A stretch of 64,000 bases of DNA from Carnobacteriaceae bacterium zg-C25 (GTDB lineage Bacteria > Bacillota > Bacilli > Lactobacillales > Aerococcaceae), in contig CP072828.1 of the NCBI GenBank assembly GCA_017945845.1, positions 248,001 to 312,000 of the forward strand, given 5' to 3'. Shown piece by piece: positions 38,349 through 51,586 of the stretch. The notes beneath the pieces were generated by a model. That model made no database searches, was not told where the DNA came from, and was given only the letters and a program-made list of their open reading frames with translations. The translations under genes were made by a program, and so were the position numbers. Each line of letters starts with the position of its first letter. Position 1 is the first letter of the stretch.

Positions 38349-39251
38349 CTATAAAAAGTGTGTCATGGTTACGCCACCGATTAAAATAACGAGCGATACG
38401 ATCTTTTGTAGCGTTAATGCTTTTTTCGGTGTATTGAATAAACCAAAAGTGTCGATGGTAATGCTCCCCATCGTTAAACCAAGTAAAGTCGTTAAAACGG
38501 TCACGCTTGTTGTAATGACGGGTGTAATCATAATAGTAGATAACACGAAAATAAAACCGATTAAACCGCCTAAATATGACCACCATGGTGATGATTTAGT
38601 GTATAGATTTGCAAAATGTTCTTTTTTCAAAGTTGCGAGTAGCAACAAAATCATTAAGCCGAATAAAAAGTTTAAATGTGTTGATAAAAATGGTGAGTGT
38701 AACGTCACACCGATATGACTGTTTAATGCCGTTTGGATAGTGGTGAATGCACCTAAACAAACACCTAAAATTTGCAATAACAATGTGTTTTGATGTTGTG
38801 TTGCGTTAGATGCGTTTTTTTGACGATTACTCAATACCACCCCAATAACGCCTAATAGGACAAAGAACGTACCGAGTAATTTTGTCGCGGTGACGGGACT
38901 TTGAACGGCGTTTAATAGACCGAAGTGGTCGATAATTAATCCGGCTGTGATTTGACCGATTACGGGTAAAATGGCCGTTTGTGTCGCACCGAGTTTGGCA
39001 AACACGATGACTGAACCCGATACAAAAATCACCCCTAAAATTGCTGCAATCATCACGCTTGTTATGTCGGGGATATTTGGGAATATGGATTCACCGCGCA
39101 CGAGGGTTAGACTCGTCGTTAAACATAAACCGATTGTAAAGGATGTGATGACAGCTAGTAACGTCGATTGCTTTTTTTTGCCTAAGTGCGTGTTAAAACT
39201 TGTTTGAAAAGGGATTAAAAACCCCGCAATAATACCTAAAAATAAAAACAT
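38349..39251 (-). CDS. DMT-superfamily transporter, YdcZ type (two fused DUF606 halves)
   Basis: 300 residues with about ten hydrophobic segments arranged as two similar halves (GIIAGFLIPFQTSFNTHLGK at the start and LGAFTTIQTALNSHIGV in the middle). Internal duplication of this kind is typical of YdcZ-type exporters in the drug/metabolite superfamily. The substrate is unknown. The start codon overlaps the stop of the small membrane-protein gene (TAATG), so it is third in a three-gene minus-strand operon. Confidence 0.82.
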   Translation of the reverse strand: MFLFLGIIAGFLIPFQTSFNTHLGKKKQSTLLAVITSFTIGLCLTTSLTLVRGESIFPNIPDITSVMIAAILGVIFVSGSVIVFAKLGATQTAILPVIGQITAGLIIDHFGLLNAVQSPVTATKLLGTFFVLLGVIGVVLSNRQKNASNATQHQNTLLLQILGVCLGAFTTIQTALNSHIGVTLHSPFLSTHLNFLFGLMILLLLATLKKEHFANLYTKSSPWWSYLGGLIGFIFVLSTIMITPVITTSVTVLTTLLGLTMGSITIDTFGLFNTPKKALTLQKIVSLVILIGGVTMTHFL

Positions 39252-39532
39252 TATGGTCTATCCATTTCTCCTAATCGTTCCGCTTTTTGTTGAATGCGAA
39301 TAAAACGGGGTTGTTCTTGCACCATAAAGGTTGAAACTGTTTTATTCACGTCGTTCATCGTTCTGTTAAATTGAGGTAATGCCTCGTTTGTTAAATGATG
39401 AAGGCTAGCCTTTAAATTTTTGATTGATGATTTTGCTTCCTTTAATGTGGACGGTTTATCGTTTTTTTCAGATTGTTGATAAATGTATAACGCTAGCGCG
39501 CCCACGACCATACCATTAATAAATTTTCCCAT
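39251..39532 (-). CDS. Small membrane-anchored protein with a helical tail (YtxH-like)
   Basis: 93 residues: a short N-terminal membrane segment (MGKFINGMVVGALALYIYQQ) followed by a charged amphipathic helix. The form resembles YtxH-type proteins often encoded beside hit genes in Firmicutes. No enzyme motif is seen. It sits four bases after the HIT gene and overlaps the exporter gene by one base. Confidence 0.65.
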   Translation of the reverse strand: MGKFINGMVVGALALYIYQQSEKNDKPSTLKEAKSSIKNLKASLHHLTNEALPQFNRTMNDVNKTVSTFMVQEQPRFIRIQQKAERLGEMDRP

Positions 39533-39536
39533 TGTC

Positions 39537-39965
39537 TTACTCCTTAATGTGTTTAGAAATTGCTTGTGCGATGTCGTTCATTTGTTGTGGTGTAAACTGC
39601 TCTTGATGGCTATGCATCACTAATTTGAAATCATCATTTTCACTATAGCGTGGAATGAGATGAAGATGTGAGTGGAAAACCGTTTGATAGGCACCTTCCT
39701 TATTATTACTTACCATATTTAAACCAACCATGTCGGGAAATGCGTTTTGAATGGCGTTTGCAACGATTGGTATAGCACGCCCCAACTGTTCACCGATTTC
39801 TGCGCTCCATGCAAAAACATCGCTAACAGGTGTTTTTGGAATGAGTAGCGTATGACCTTTTGTCACTTGTGTAATATCTAAAAATGCAAGTACGTGTTCG
39901 TTTTCATATACTTTATAACACGGAATATCACCGTTAATAATTTTAGAAAAAATTGTTTCGCTCAT
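39537..39965 (-). CDS. hit: HIT family protein (nucleotide hydrolase/transferase)
   Basis: 142 residues. The histidine triad HSHLHLIPR (about 97-105) carries the nucleophile His, and the N-terminal IFSKIINGDIPCYKVYENEHVLAFLDI is typical of the HINT/Fhit-like group. The enzymes cleave nucleoside phosphoramidates and similar compounds in the cytoplasm. GAGGAGGATAC precedes the ATG. First gene of the three-gene operon running to 38349. Confidence 0.94.
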   Translation of the reverse strand: MSETIFSKIINGDIPCYKVYENEHVLAFLDITQVTKGHTLLIPKTPVSDVFAWSAEIGEQLGRAIPIVANAIQNAFPDMVGLNMVSNNKEGAYQTVFHSHLHLIPRYSENDDFKLVMHSHQEQFTPQQMNDIAQAISKHIKE

Positions 39966-40089
39966 TGTATCCTCCTCGTTAAAGTGCCTTTAACTTTATA
40001 GTTTATCAAGTTATATAAGGAATGCCAATAAAAAAGTAGAGAAATTAAAATGGAAATCAGAAAATAATTCAAAAAATAGTAATTTTTAA

Positions 40090-40118
40090 TTGAAAGCATT
40101 TGAAAATAGGAGTAAAAT
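40090..40118 (+). promoter_or_regulatory. Promoter of the ATP synthase operon
   Basis: TTGAAA (40090-40095) and TAAAAT (40113-40118) with a 17-bp spacer, 57 bp before atpB. Confidence 0.75.
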
Positions 40119-40174
40119 ATCACTATTCGCATGAAAACCGCAATGCAATAAACATAAAAAGAGGTGGAATTATC

Positions 40175-40894
40175 ATGGATAGCAAGCCAATCGTTTTTAA
40201 ACTGTTTGAATTAGATTTTACAGCATCTATTTTACTATCAACAGTCATTACTAGCGTATGTGTTATCATTTTTGCGTATTTTACAACTCGTCAATTATCT
40301 ATCCGACCAAATCGTGGCCAGACAGTAATGGAAATGCTTGTCGATTTTATAAAAAATGTCGTAACCAGTAATGTAGAGTGGAAAGTAGCCGGAAAGCCAC
40401 TAACCATTTTTTCTGTAGCGCTATTTTTATTTATCGTCACATCCAACTTACTTGACTTGCCTTTTTTTGTTGAATCAAACGGGTACGCCTATTGGAATGC
40501 ACCAACAGCTAATGCGGTTGTCTGTCTAGCGTTATCATTAATGGTTATTTTAATGAGCCATTATTTAAGTATTCAACGTTTTGGTGTAAAGCGATATATC
40601 AAGAAAAATTATTTACAACCGGTATCATTTATGTTGCCGTTAAAAATTCTTGAAGAATTTACGAATACACTCACATTGGCACTACGTTTGTACGGGAATA
40701 TTTATGCCGGTGAAGTATTGATAGCGTTGTTAGCGCAATTAGCGTTATCGTCAGGTTTGGTGACAATTGTTCCAACAGTTTTATTGACTATTTTATGGCA
40801 AGGTTTTTCGGTTATGGTGTCATTTATTCAAGCCTATGTGTTTGTGACGCTTTCCAATGTCTACATTGGCCATAAACTAGAAGATCATGAATAA
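40175..40894 (+). CDS. atpB: ATP synthase Fo subunit a
   Basis: 239 residues with five to six membrane helices. The key Arg of the proton path is in LTLALRLYGNIYAGE (about 165-179). ATG 40175 follows AGAGGTGG; the longer frame from 40100 runs back through the promoter and is not used. First gene of atpBEFHAGDC, with no atpI. Subunit a forms the proton half-channels next to the c ring. Confidence 0.95.
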   Translation: MDSKPIVFKLFELDFTASILLSTVITSVCVIIFAYFTTRQLSIRPNRGQTVMEMLVDFIKNVVTSNVEWKVAGKPLTIFSVALFLFIVTSNLLDLPFFVESNGYAYWNAPTANAVVCLALSLMVILMSHYLSIQRFGVKRYIKKNYLQPVSFMLPLKILEEFTNTLTLALRLYGNIYAGEVLIALLAQLALSSGLVTIVPTVLLTILWQGFSVMVSFIQAYVFVTLSNVYIGHKLEDHE

Positions 40895-40936
40895 AGTTAC
40901 ATTAATTTAGAAAGTAAAGTATAGGAGAGTTTTATA

Positions 40937-41155
40937 ATGGAAATGAAATTTATTGCAGTAGCATTAGTTATGGGTTTGGCAGCGTTTGGATCAGCATTGG
41001 CTAACGCACGTGTTGTGTCAAAAACAATTGAGAGTATTACACGTCAACCTGAATTAAGAGGAAGTATTATGAGTACGATGTTCGTTGGTATTGGTATGAT
41101 TGAAGCGATTCCGTTGTTAGGTGTTATTGCTGGATTTATTATGCTATTCCAATAA
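40937..41155 (+). CDS. atpE: ATP synthase Fo subunit c
   Basis: 72 residues forming a two-helix hairpin. The polar loop is RQPELRG, and the proton-binding Glu is in GIGMIEAIPLLG in helix 2. The N-terminal helix has the Gly/Ala-rich MGLAAFGSALANARV. TAGGAGAG precedes the ATG. No extra Na+-site residues were evident, so proton use is likely, but I did not test this closely. Confidence 0.95.
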   Translation: MEMKFIAVALVMGLAAFGSALANARVVSKTIESITRQPELRGSIMSTMFVGIGMIEAIPLLGVIAGFIMLFQ

Positions 41156-41199
41156 ACTCGATTTTAGAGTAACCACATTTAAAGGAGAAAGGATAGCAT

Positions 41200-41721
41200 A
41201 TGTATACTTTAATTTTAAATGCACAAGAACATCCGCATGATTTGACAACAGTGTTGGGAAATTCCCTTATCATTTTTTTATCATTTACAATTTTACTTTA
41301 TATTATTAATAAATTTGCAGCAGGACCAATTTTGTCCATGATGGAAAAACGTGAGGAACACATTGCCAAACAACTCGATGATGGACAAATGGCATTAGAA
41401 AATGCGCAATTAAAAGAACAAGAAGCCGCAAGCATTGTAAGAAATGCACAAATTCAAGCAAATGATATTTTAGTTTCGGCTAAAGATGCATCAGAAAAAC
41501 ATAGAGAAATGATGGTAACACAAATTCAAGAAGAGCTTCAACAAATGAAAGAAGTTGCTCGAGCATCGATTGAACAAGAACGTGCCGAAATGTTAATACA
41601 GTTACAAAAACAAGTTGGTGAAATGAGTGTTGCCTTAGCTCAAAAAATTATACAACGTGAAGTCAATCAAGCAGATCATCAACATCTAATTGACAACTTT
41701 ATTGAAGGGTTGGATAAATAA
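41200..41721 (+). CDS. atpF: ATP synthase Fo subunit b
   Basis: 173 residues: one N-terminal membrane helix (about 18-38, NSLIIFLSFTILLYIINKFA) and a long charged coiled coil that forms the peripheral stalk. AAAGGAGAAAGG precedes the ATG. Its stop overlaps atpH by one base (TAATG), so translation is coupled. Confidence 0.95.
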   Translation: MYTLILNAQEHPHDLTTVLGNSLIIFLSFTILLYIINKFAAGPILSMMEKREEHIAKQLDDGQMALENAQLKEQEAASIVRNAQIQANDILVSAKDASEKHREMMVTQIQEELQQMKEVARASIEQERAEMLIQLQKQVGEMSVALAQKIIQREVNQADHQHLIDNFIEGLDK

Positions 41722-42233
41722 TGGGTACATTTTTTGAACAAGAAGCACAGGAACTTTACATACGCGCAAAAGCACATAATTGTATTGATGATATTTATGC
41801 AGATATGCAAGTGTTTAAAGAGGGTGTTGGTGGCCAGTTGCCTTTTATGCAAATGATGACAAATGAGGCTATTGTGGATCATGATAAAGCCAAATTAATC
41901 CAATCTTTATTGCCATTTTTTAAAGAAGATACACAACAATTTTTTACTGCCTTCGTAGAAGATGGTATGTACGACGTGATTTATCAAGGTGTGGAACATT
42001 TTGAGTGGCTATACCACGAACATCATATCAAAATTACAAGTGCCATTGAATTAACACAACAGCAAATTCAACGTATTATTGCAAAAATCGCATTTAAAAT
42101 GAATCGCGTAATTGATACGTACAGTACAGTAATTGATGATCAAATTATTGCAGGAATTAAAGTTGAATCACATACATTTATTTCAGATTCAACCGTAACA
42201 GCGCAACTAAAAGCGTTTCAACAGGAAGTGTAA
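41721..42233 (+). CDS. atpH: ATP synthase F1 subunit delta
   Basis: 170 residues with the delta/OSCP layout: a helical N-terminal domain and a C-terminal segment ([27 protein letters not shown]) close to the family motif that contacts subunit b. It links the peripheral stalk to the alpha-beta head. The sequence is divergent, as is usual for delta. Confidence 0.92.
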   Translation: MGTFFEQEAQELYIRAKAHNCIDDIYADMQVFKEGVGGQLPFMQMMTNEAIVDHDKAKLIQSLLPFFKEDTQQFFTAFVEDGMYDVIYQGVEHFEWLYHEHHIKITSAIELTQQQIQRIIAKIAFKMNRVIDTYSTVIDDQIIAGIKVESHTFISDSTVTAQLKAFQQEV

Positions 42234-42246
42234 AGAGGTGAAAGCA

Positions 42247-46186
<3,940 letters not shown>

Positions 46187-46200
46187 TTTAGGTGAGTGAT

Positions 46201-46632
46201 ATGACACAACATCATTTTCAATTAAATATTGTGACACCTGATGGGGTGGTGTTTAAGCATCGTGCCATATCGGTGGATGTCACAACGTTAGACGGAGGAC
46301 TCACAATAATGGCTAATCATATGCCCCTTGTGACGTCATTAGGTATTGGACCGGTTACGGTAACACGTGTCAATAATCAAGGAACGCAAAATTATATTGC
46401 GGTTAATGGTGGATTATTGGAGTTTAGCCATAATGTGTGCAATATCATTGCAGATACTGCTGAACGTGCACGTGAGATAGATGAAATACGCGCTCAAAAA
46501 GCAAAAGAAAAAGCGGAGCATGATATTGAAGATGCACAACTTGCGCAAGATGCGGCGAAATTAAAACGCGCTAAATTGGCGTTAAATCGTGCCATCAATC
46601 GTATCGGTGTAGCCAATAAATACAAACAATAA
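46201..46632 (+). CDS. atpC: ATP synthase F1 subunit epsilon
   Basis: 143 residues from ATG 46201 (MTQHHFQLNIVTPDGVVF). The in-frame GTG at 46192 is part of the Shine-Dalgarno AGGTGAGTG and is unlikely to be used. An N-terminal beta-sandwich (MANHMPLVTSLGIGPV) and a C-terminal helical hairpin (RAREIDEIRAQKAKEKAE) are present. Epsilon regulates rotation and ATP hydrolysis. Last gene of the operon. Confidence 0.95.
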   Translation: MTQHHFQLNIVTPDGVVFKHRAISVDVTTLDGGLTIMANHMPLVTSLGIGPVTVTRVNNQGTQNYIAVNGGLLEFSHNVCNIIADTAERAREIDEIRAQKAKEKAEHDIEDAQLAQDAAKLKRAKLALNRAINRIGVANKYKQ

Positions 46633-46661
46633 AAATAAGGTAAAAACAGTTTAGTGTTATG

Positions 46662-46698
46662 AAAGTGGTTGTTAAATACGTTTTAGCAACCACTTTTT
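46662..46698 (+). terminator. Terminator of the ATP synthase operon
   Basis: AAAGTGGTTG pairs with CAACCACTTT, with an extended inner TTAAA/TTTTA, and ends in TTTTTG. Confidence 0.85.
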
Positions 46699-46864
46699 GT
46701 TGCTGGGGACACGCAAAATCTATTGATTTGATGATTTCTCGTAATCTAATTGTAATATAAAATACACGTTATCGTTGCAAAGCTTTGTTATAATACTTTT
46801 GCTACCGTTTAAGGAAAAAATGATTTATTCATATAAATAGACAAGAAATAAAGTAGGTGTAAAC

Positions 46865-47551
46865 ATGATTGAAATAACACGCGTATCCAAGCGATACCCA
46901 AATGGAATTACAGCCATCAATGATGTGTCCGTAACCATTGAACAAGGTGAATTTGTTTATATTGTAGGACCTAGTGGATCAGGGAAATCAACATTTATTA
47001 AAATGTTGTATTGCGATGAACGCTTAACTACAGGAGATATTCGTGTCGGCGAATTTGATTTAAAACGTATCAAACAAAAAGAGTTACCATATTTAAGACG
47101 TTATGTTGGTGTGGTGTTCCAAGACTTTAAATTGTTAGATAAAAAAACAGTTTATGAAAATATTGCTTATGCTATGGAAGTTATCGGAAAGAAACCATCT
47201 TTCATTCGTAAACGTGTATTGGAAGTATTAGATTTAGTTGGATTGAAACATAAAATTAGAATGTTTCCTAACGAATTATCTGGTGGAGAACAGCAACGTA
47301 TCGCCATTGCGCGTGCCATTGCCAATATGCCGGGCGTGTTAATTGCCGATGAGCCAACAGGTAACTTGGATCCAGATACCGCTTTAGAAATTATGCACAT
47401 TTTAGAAAGAATTAGCGAAAATGGGACAACTGTCATTATGGCAACACACTCAAAACAAATTGTAAACGAAATGAAACATCGTGTGCTAGCCATCGAAAAC
47501 GGTCGTATTGTCCGTGATGAGCAGGAAGGAGATTACGGGTATTATGATTAG
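46865..47551 (+). CDS. ftsE: Cell division ATP-binding protein FtsE
   Basis: 228 residues. Walker A GPSGSGKST (35-43), signature LSGGEQQR, Walker B VLIADEPTGNLD. The family start MIEITRVSKRYPNGITAI is present. With FtsX it forms a membrane complex that activates peptidoglycan hydrolases at the division site. A -10 box TATAAT lies at 46789-46794; I could not find a good -35. The end overlaps ftsX by eight bases. Confidence 0.96.
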   Translation: MIEITRVSKRYPNGITAINDVSVTIEQGEFVYIVGPSGSGKSTFIKMLYCDERLTTGDIRVGEFDLKRIKQKELPYLRRYVGVVFQDFKLLDKKTVYENIAYAMEVIGKKPSFIRKRVLEVLDLVGLKHKIRMFPNELSGGEQQRIAIARAIANMPGVLIADEPTGNLDPDTALEIMHILERISENGTTVIMATHSKQIVNEMKHRVLAIENGRIVRDEQEGDYGYYD

Positions 47552-48425
47552 AATTTTATTTAGACATTTTCGTGAAGCTGTTCTAAGCGTAACACGTAAT
47601 TTTGGGCGTAGTTTTTTATCGATTACAACCGTAGGTTTAATTTTGTTATTGATGAGTGGTTTTGCTACCGTATTGCTTAACGTTAATAAAATGGCGCAAG
47701 ATGCCACATCGACATTAGAAGTGAACGTTTATGTTGATTCGGCGGCAAGTGATGCGGACATTAAGTATTTAGAATCGCAATTAAAAAATCTGCCGCAAGT
47801 AACGAATGTACGCTATTCATCAAAAGATGATCAATTAGCGGCAATTGTTGAAAAATATCCGTCATTTAATTTATTTCAAAATGATACAAACCCATTATTA
47901 AATGCGTTTATCATTAGTTTGAAAGATGGAGAACAAATTAAAACTGTTTCTAGTCAAGTTAAGTCGTTTATGTTCGTTTATAAAGTAAATGATGGTGGCG
48001 ATATTACCGATAAATTAGTCGCGTTTTCAAATGGATTTCAATTTTGGGGATTAGTGCTTATTGCGGTTCTCGTATTCATTGCCATTATTTTAATTATGAA
48101 TACGATTCGTTCAACGATTATTTCACGTCATACTGAAATTTCAATTATGCGATTGGTGGGAGCAACGAAATGGTTTATTCGTTGGCCGTTCTTAATTGAA
48201 GGGGCATTGATTGGTTTGCTAGGTAGTGTGTTACCAGCAGCTGTACTATATTTTGGGTATGAATTTATTTATGCCATGATTACGCCACAACTTGTATTAA
48301 CACAGTACAGTTTATTGCCGTCTGATCCATACGCATGGATTATTGCGCTAAGTGTTATGATGTTAGGGGTTGTTGTTGGTGCCGTGGGATCGGTTATTTC
48401 GATTCGTCGATTTTTGAAGCGCTAA
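47544..48425 (+). CDS. ftsX: Cell division protein FtsX
   Basis: 293 residues with four membrane segments: one near the N-terminus (SFLSITTVGLILLLMSGFAT) and three at the end. An extracellular domain between them (about 60-165) is where FtsX contacts hydrolases such as PcsB or CwlO. The ATG at 47544 overlaps the end of ftsE and follows AGGAAGGAG; the GTG at 47508 is inside ftsE without a binding site. Confidence 0.95.
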   Translation: MIRILFRHFREAVLSVTRNFGRSFLSITTVGLILLLMSGFATVLLNVNKMAQDATSTLEVNVYVDSAASDADIKYLESQLKNLPQVTNVRYSSKDDQLAAIVEKYPSFNLFQNDTNPLLNAFIISLKDGEQIKTVSSQVKSFMFVYKVNDGGDITDKLVAFSNGFQFWGLVLIAVLVFIAIILIMNTIRSTIISRHTEISIMRLVGATKWFIRWPFLIEGALIGLLGSVLPAAVLYFGYEFIYAMITPQLVLTQYSLLPSDPYAWIIALSVMMLGVVVGAVGSVISIRRFLKR

Positions 48426-48446
48426 TGATAAGGGAAGGTTTATTTT

Positions 48447-49256
48447 ATGATTTTAGAAGCATTAAAAGTAATTATTTACGGCATTGTTGAAGGTATTACG
48501 GAATGGTTACCGATTAGTAGTACCGGACATTTAATTTTATTACAACAATTTTTACCGTTAAATGTTACTCCAGAATTTTTTGAAATGTTTAAAGTGGTCA
48601 TTCAGCTTGGTGCGATTATTGCGGTCATGATTTTATATTTCAAAAAATTAAATCCGTTAGATAAACAAAAAACAAATATTGAAAAACAAGAAACGCTATC
48701 GATTTGGAAAAAAGTGGTGATTGCTACTTTACCAGCCGTACTGGTTGCACCGTTAGATGATTTGTTAGAACAATATTTGATGAATTATTACGTGGTAGCC
48801 ATTGCCTTAATTGCTTACGGTGTTGCGTTCATCTATATTGAACGACAAAATCGTGATGTAACGATGGCAACATTAGAGCAATTAACGACAAAAACGGCGT
48901 TATTTATTGGTATGGCGCAAGTGCTTGCTTTAATTCCTGGAACAAGCCGTTCAGGTGCAACTATTTTGATGGCCGTATTACTTGGAACAAGTCGATTTGT
49001 GGCAACTGAATTTTCATTCTTTTTAGGTATCCCTGCAATGTTTGGGTTGAGTGGATTAAAAATATTGAAATTTGGCTTTCACTATACGGTAGATGAATTG
49101 TTTATTTTAATCATTGGTATGTTAGTATCATTTGTTGTATCGATGATTGTTATTCAAAAATTAGTCAACTATGTCAAACGCCATGATTTTACGTTGTTTG
49201 GAAAATATCGAATTGCTTTAGGGATTGCGGTATTAGTTGCAAGTTTTTTCTTATAA
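48447..49256 (+). CDS. uppP: Undecaprenyl-diphosphatase UppP (BacA)
   Basis: 269 residues, integral membrane. The two catalytic motifs are EGITEWLPISSTGHL (about 14-28) and PGTSRSGATI (about 165-174). It dephosphorylates undecaprenyl pyrophosphate so that the lipid carrier can re-enter wall synthesis, and it gives some bacitracin tolerance. AGGGAAGG precedes the ATG. It follows ftsX by 21 bases, so cotranscription with ftsEX is likely, ending at the terminator at 49263. Confidence 0.96.
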   Translation: MILEALKVIIYGIVEGITEWLPISSTGHLILLQQFLPLNVTPEFFEMFKVVIQLGAIIAVMILYFKKLNPLDKQKTNIEKQETLSIWKKVVIATLPAVLVAPLDDLLEQYLMNYYVVAIALIAYGVAFIYIERQNRDVTMATLEQLTTKTALFIGMAQVLALIPGTSRSGATILMAVLLGTSRFVATEFSFFLGIPAMFGLSGLKILKFGFHYTVDELFILIIGMLVSFVVSMIVIQKLVNYVKRHDFTLFGKYRIALGIAVLVASFFL

Positions 49257-49262
49257 AATAGC

Positions 49263-49292
49263 GGTCTACTTTGAAAAGTAGACCTTTTTTTT
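49263..49292 (+). terminator. Terminator after uppP
   Basis: GGTCTACTTT pairs with AAAGTAGACC and ends in eight T. The hairpin and the following TTTTGTATTAAAATA recur at 53259-53305, suggesting a duplicated intergenic module. Confidence 0.9.
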
Positions 49293-49339
49293 ATTTTGTA
49301 TTAAAATAGTACCATTAATGAAACGCAAGGAGATATAAA

Positions 49340-50563
49340 GTGAAACCAATTAAATTTAAGAAAAATAAAGGGTTTATCTCTTTAATGGTTGTTGGCATTT
49401 TATTTATCGCATTGGCAATCTTTACCTATGTTATAAAAGCAGATGAAACAGCAGAAAAAATGTATGCTGCAGGGAAAGTGTATCGTCGTTCGGCAAATAT
49501 TAAAGCAGATGAATCGATGGCAGTTGCTATTCAAGCAACGAGTGCTTTAGCGGGTAAGAAAGACGGAAATGCTTATTATATTATTGAAACAGAAGAATAT
49601 GACTATATTGTGTTGGAAGTTCCAGAAAACACGACATTATTTGACGCCGAAAAAGGTAAGCGATTTGACACGCCATTAAAATTGGCTGTTAAATCTGGAA
49701 AATGGTCCGAAGAAACACAAGAGAAATTTAAAGCGTTAGCCAAATCAATAGGACTTGAATCAGAGTTTGAAAGTGTTTATTTGCTATCGACCGTAGAACT
49801 TGAAAATGATCATTTTTGGGCCCCAATCATATCTCTATTTATAGGTCTTTTAGGTGTTGTTGTAGTCTGTGGTGGTTTTTCTAGAAGAAAGCAAAACAAA
49901 GTAACGTATATGGAGATGACGCAAAACTACCCAGAATTACGAAATGATTTCTCATTGATTCAAACAGATGGGCTGTATGCAAGTGAAAAATTAAAATTAT
50001 ATATTTATAAAAATCATTTAATGAATTTGCGTTCCGGATTTAATGCATTGAACTTACCAAATGTTAAATGGCTAGATTTTAAAAAAGTACGATTCCGTGG
50101 TGCTACTACGGCAAGTCTGCTCTACTTATTGGTAGATGAAGAGATAATACAGGAATTTGATTTAGGCAAGTATCGTAAAAAGAATGCCGAAGATATCGAC
50201 CGTCTTTTTGAAGTGTTAGCCGAACAGTTCACACATATTGCGATTGGACAAGAAAATAGACCAAATGACGTAGTAGGTGTTTCAAACAAGAAAACAATTG
50301 CTGAATTTGTTGCTGAAAAACAAGCGCAAGAAGCGGCTGCTTTAGCACAGAAAGCATCACAAGAAGACGTCACTCAAGAAAACGATGTTTTAGATGAAAA
50401 TCCTAAAGATACAGATGACACCAATGATCGTGTTAATGAAGCAAGTGTTATCGTGAATGATTCAGAAAATGTGGTTGATACAGAAAGTGAACATAACGAT
50501 ATGCAATCCGCTAAAGAAATGGCCGAAGTAACAGATCAAAAAGATACCCAAAATGACCAATAG
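49340..50563 (+). CDS. Membrane protein with acidic tail, function unknown
   Basis: 407 residues from GTG 49340 after AAGGAG. One membrane segment is near the N-terminus (about 12-30, FISLMVVGILFIALAIFTY) and one at about 155-175 (IISLFIGLLGVVVVCGGF), with an extracellular domain between. The cytoplasmic part (about 180-330) has a PH-like or unknown fold. The tail beyond 330 is very acidic and Ala/Gln-rich. I do not recognise the family. Its terminator hairpin is interrupted by the cassette at 50596. Confidence 0.75.
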   Translation: MKPIKFKKNKGFISLMVVGILFIALAIFTYVIKADETAEKMYAAGKVYRRSANIKADESMAVAIQATSALAGKKDGNAYYIIETEEYDYIVLEVPENTTLFDAEKGKRFDTPLKLAVKSGKWSEETQEKFKALAKSIGLESEFESVYLLSTVELENDHFWAPIISLFIGLLGVVVVCGGFSRRKQNKVTYMEMTQNYPELRNDFSLIQTDGLYASEKLKLYIYKNHLMNLRSGFNALNLPNVKWLDFKKVRFRGATTASLLYLLVDEEIIQEFDLGKYRKKNAEDIDRLFEVLAEQFTHIAIGQENRPNDVVGVSNKKTIAEFVAEKQAQEAAALAQKASQEDVTQENDVLDENPKDTDDTNDRVNEASVIVNDSENVVDTESEHNDMQSAKEMAEVTDQKDTQNDQ

Positions 50564-50571
50564 CGATAAAT

Positions 50572-50595
50572 GGGCCTACTCGAAAGAGTAGACCC
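50572..50595. repeat. Left copy of a terminator hairpin flanking the mobile cassette
   Basis: GGGCCTACTC and GAGTAGACCC form a 10-bp stem (one mismatch) around GAAA. It matches 53259-53282 at 21 of 24 bases. It has no T tract, which follows the right copy, as for IS copy 2. Confidence 0.75.
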
Positions 50596-50663
50596 TAGAC
50601 TGTTGACACACAAGTGTCAACAGTTCGTATGCGTATTGTCAACGATAAATTAAGGAGACTATC

Positions 50664-51440
50664 ATGTCAGAAAATAAGCGTAAAAAAGTGATTATTGGAG
50701 TAATGATCACGACCGTATTGGCTTGTGGTGCTACTTTAGCGTTACTCAATCAACCGAATAACACAATCGCTAAAAATGAAGCGGTGGTGACAAATAAAGT
50801 CGAAAACAAAAGTGAAAGTGCGATTAAAGCGATAGAAAGTCAATTATTGATTGAGCCGACAGCGGAAACAAATGTACAAGAGTTAGAGAAAAAATTAGCC
50901 GAGATAACAGATGAGAGTGTAAAGGCAAAACTAACGGAAAAAGTAAATGCCTATAAAGAGAAAGTTGTCGCAAAGGTAGACGAAAAGAAAAAAGCAGAAT
51001 CAGCCAATACACCAGTGGCAACACCGCAGGTAAATGAAGCGTCAGCGACTACACAAAATGTAAACGAATCGCAAGGGAGTACACCACAGGTAAATACACC
51101 GAAGGAAAGCGATAGCACACCACAACCACGAGTGGAAAAACCAGCGGTAGTGAAAGACGAGCAACCCGCACCACCGAAACCACAACCTACACAAACAACA
51201 CAAGCGACAACGCAAGCACCTGTTACAACGACACAAAAACCCGCACCAAAGCCGGCACCTAAAAAAGAGAAAAAGATCATTATGGGTGGTATTGGTAATA
51301 GTGGGCGATTGTTCGATACAGATGATGAAGCGTTTGAATGGGGTTGGAAAGAAATGGAGAAAAAGGGTGGCGGTCGATATACAGTAATACCTGTTATCTA
51401 TGAAGATTATGAAACAAAATATACAGTTGATTGGATTTAA
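50664..51440 (+). CDS. Secreted or membrane-anchored proline/threonine-rich protein, function unknown
   Basis: 258 residues: an N-terminal membrane segment (about 9-27, KVIIGVMITTVLACGATLA), a charged helical region to about 115, a long Pro/Thr/Gln-rich linker typical of wall-spanning proteins, and a C-terminal domain of about 50 residues (GGIGNSGRLFDTDDEAFEWG…KYTVDWI). I have seen similar C-terminal domains in exported proteins of Lactobacillales but cannot name a function. TAAGGAGACTATC precedes the ATG. It lies just inside the cassette end and is followed by the adhesin gene. Confidence 0.75.
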   Translation: MSENKRKKVIIGVMITTVLACGATLALLNQPNNTIAKNEAVVTNKVENKSESAIKAIESQLLIEPTAETNVQELEKKLAEITDESVKAKLTEKVNAYKEKVVAKVDEKKKAESANTPVATPQVNEASATTQNVNESQGSTPQVNTPKESDSTPQPRVEKPAVVKDEQPAPPKPQPTQTTQATTQAPVTTTQKPAPKPAPKKEKKIIMGGIGNSGRLFDTDDEAFEWGWKEMEKKGGGRYTVIPVIYEDYETKYTVDWI

Positions 51441-51586
51441 AACGTTTAGGGACTATCTTTTCAGGTAGTCTTTTTATTATGGAAAGGGGAATAAAAAAAA
51501 TGGAATTGACAACAATAAGACCAAGAGATAGGAATTTTTTCTTTTGGTTAGAGAAAAATAAAAATAAAAAGAAATTGAGGTATGAA

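Noticed and set aside
40100-40174. Upstream extension of atpB
   Set aside because: It overlaps the promoter, and the conserved subunit a start is at ATG 40175.
46192-46200. GTG start of atpC
   Set aside because: This GTG is part of the Shine-Dalgarno sequence; ATG 46201 has correct spacing.
47508-47543. GTG start of ftsX inside ftsE
   Set aside because: No binding site there; ATG 47544 follows AGGAAGGAG and gives the usual N-terminus.
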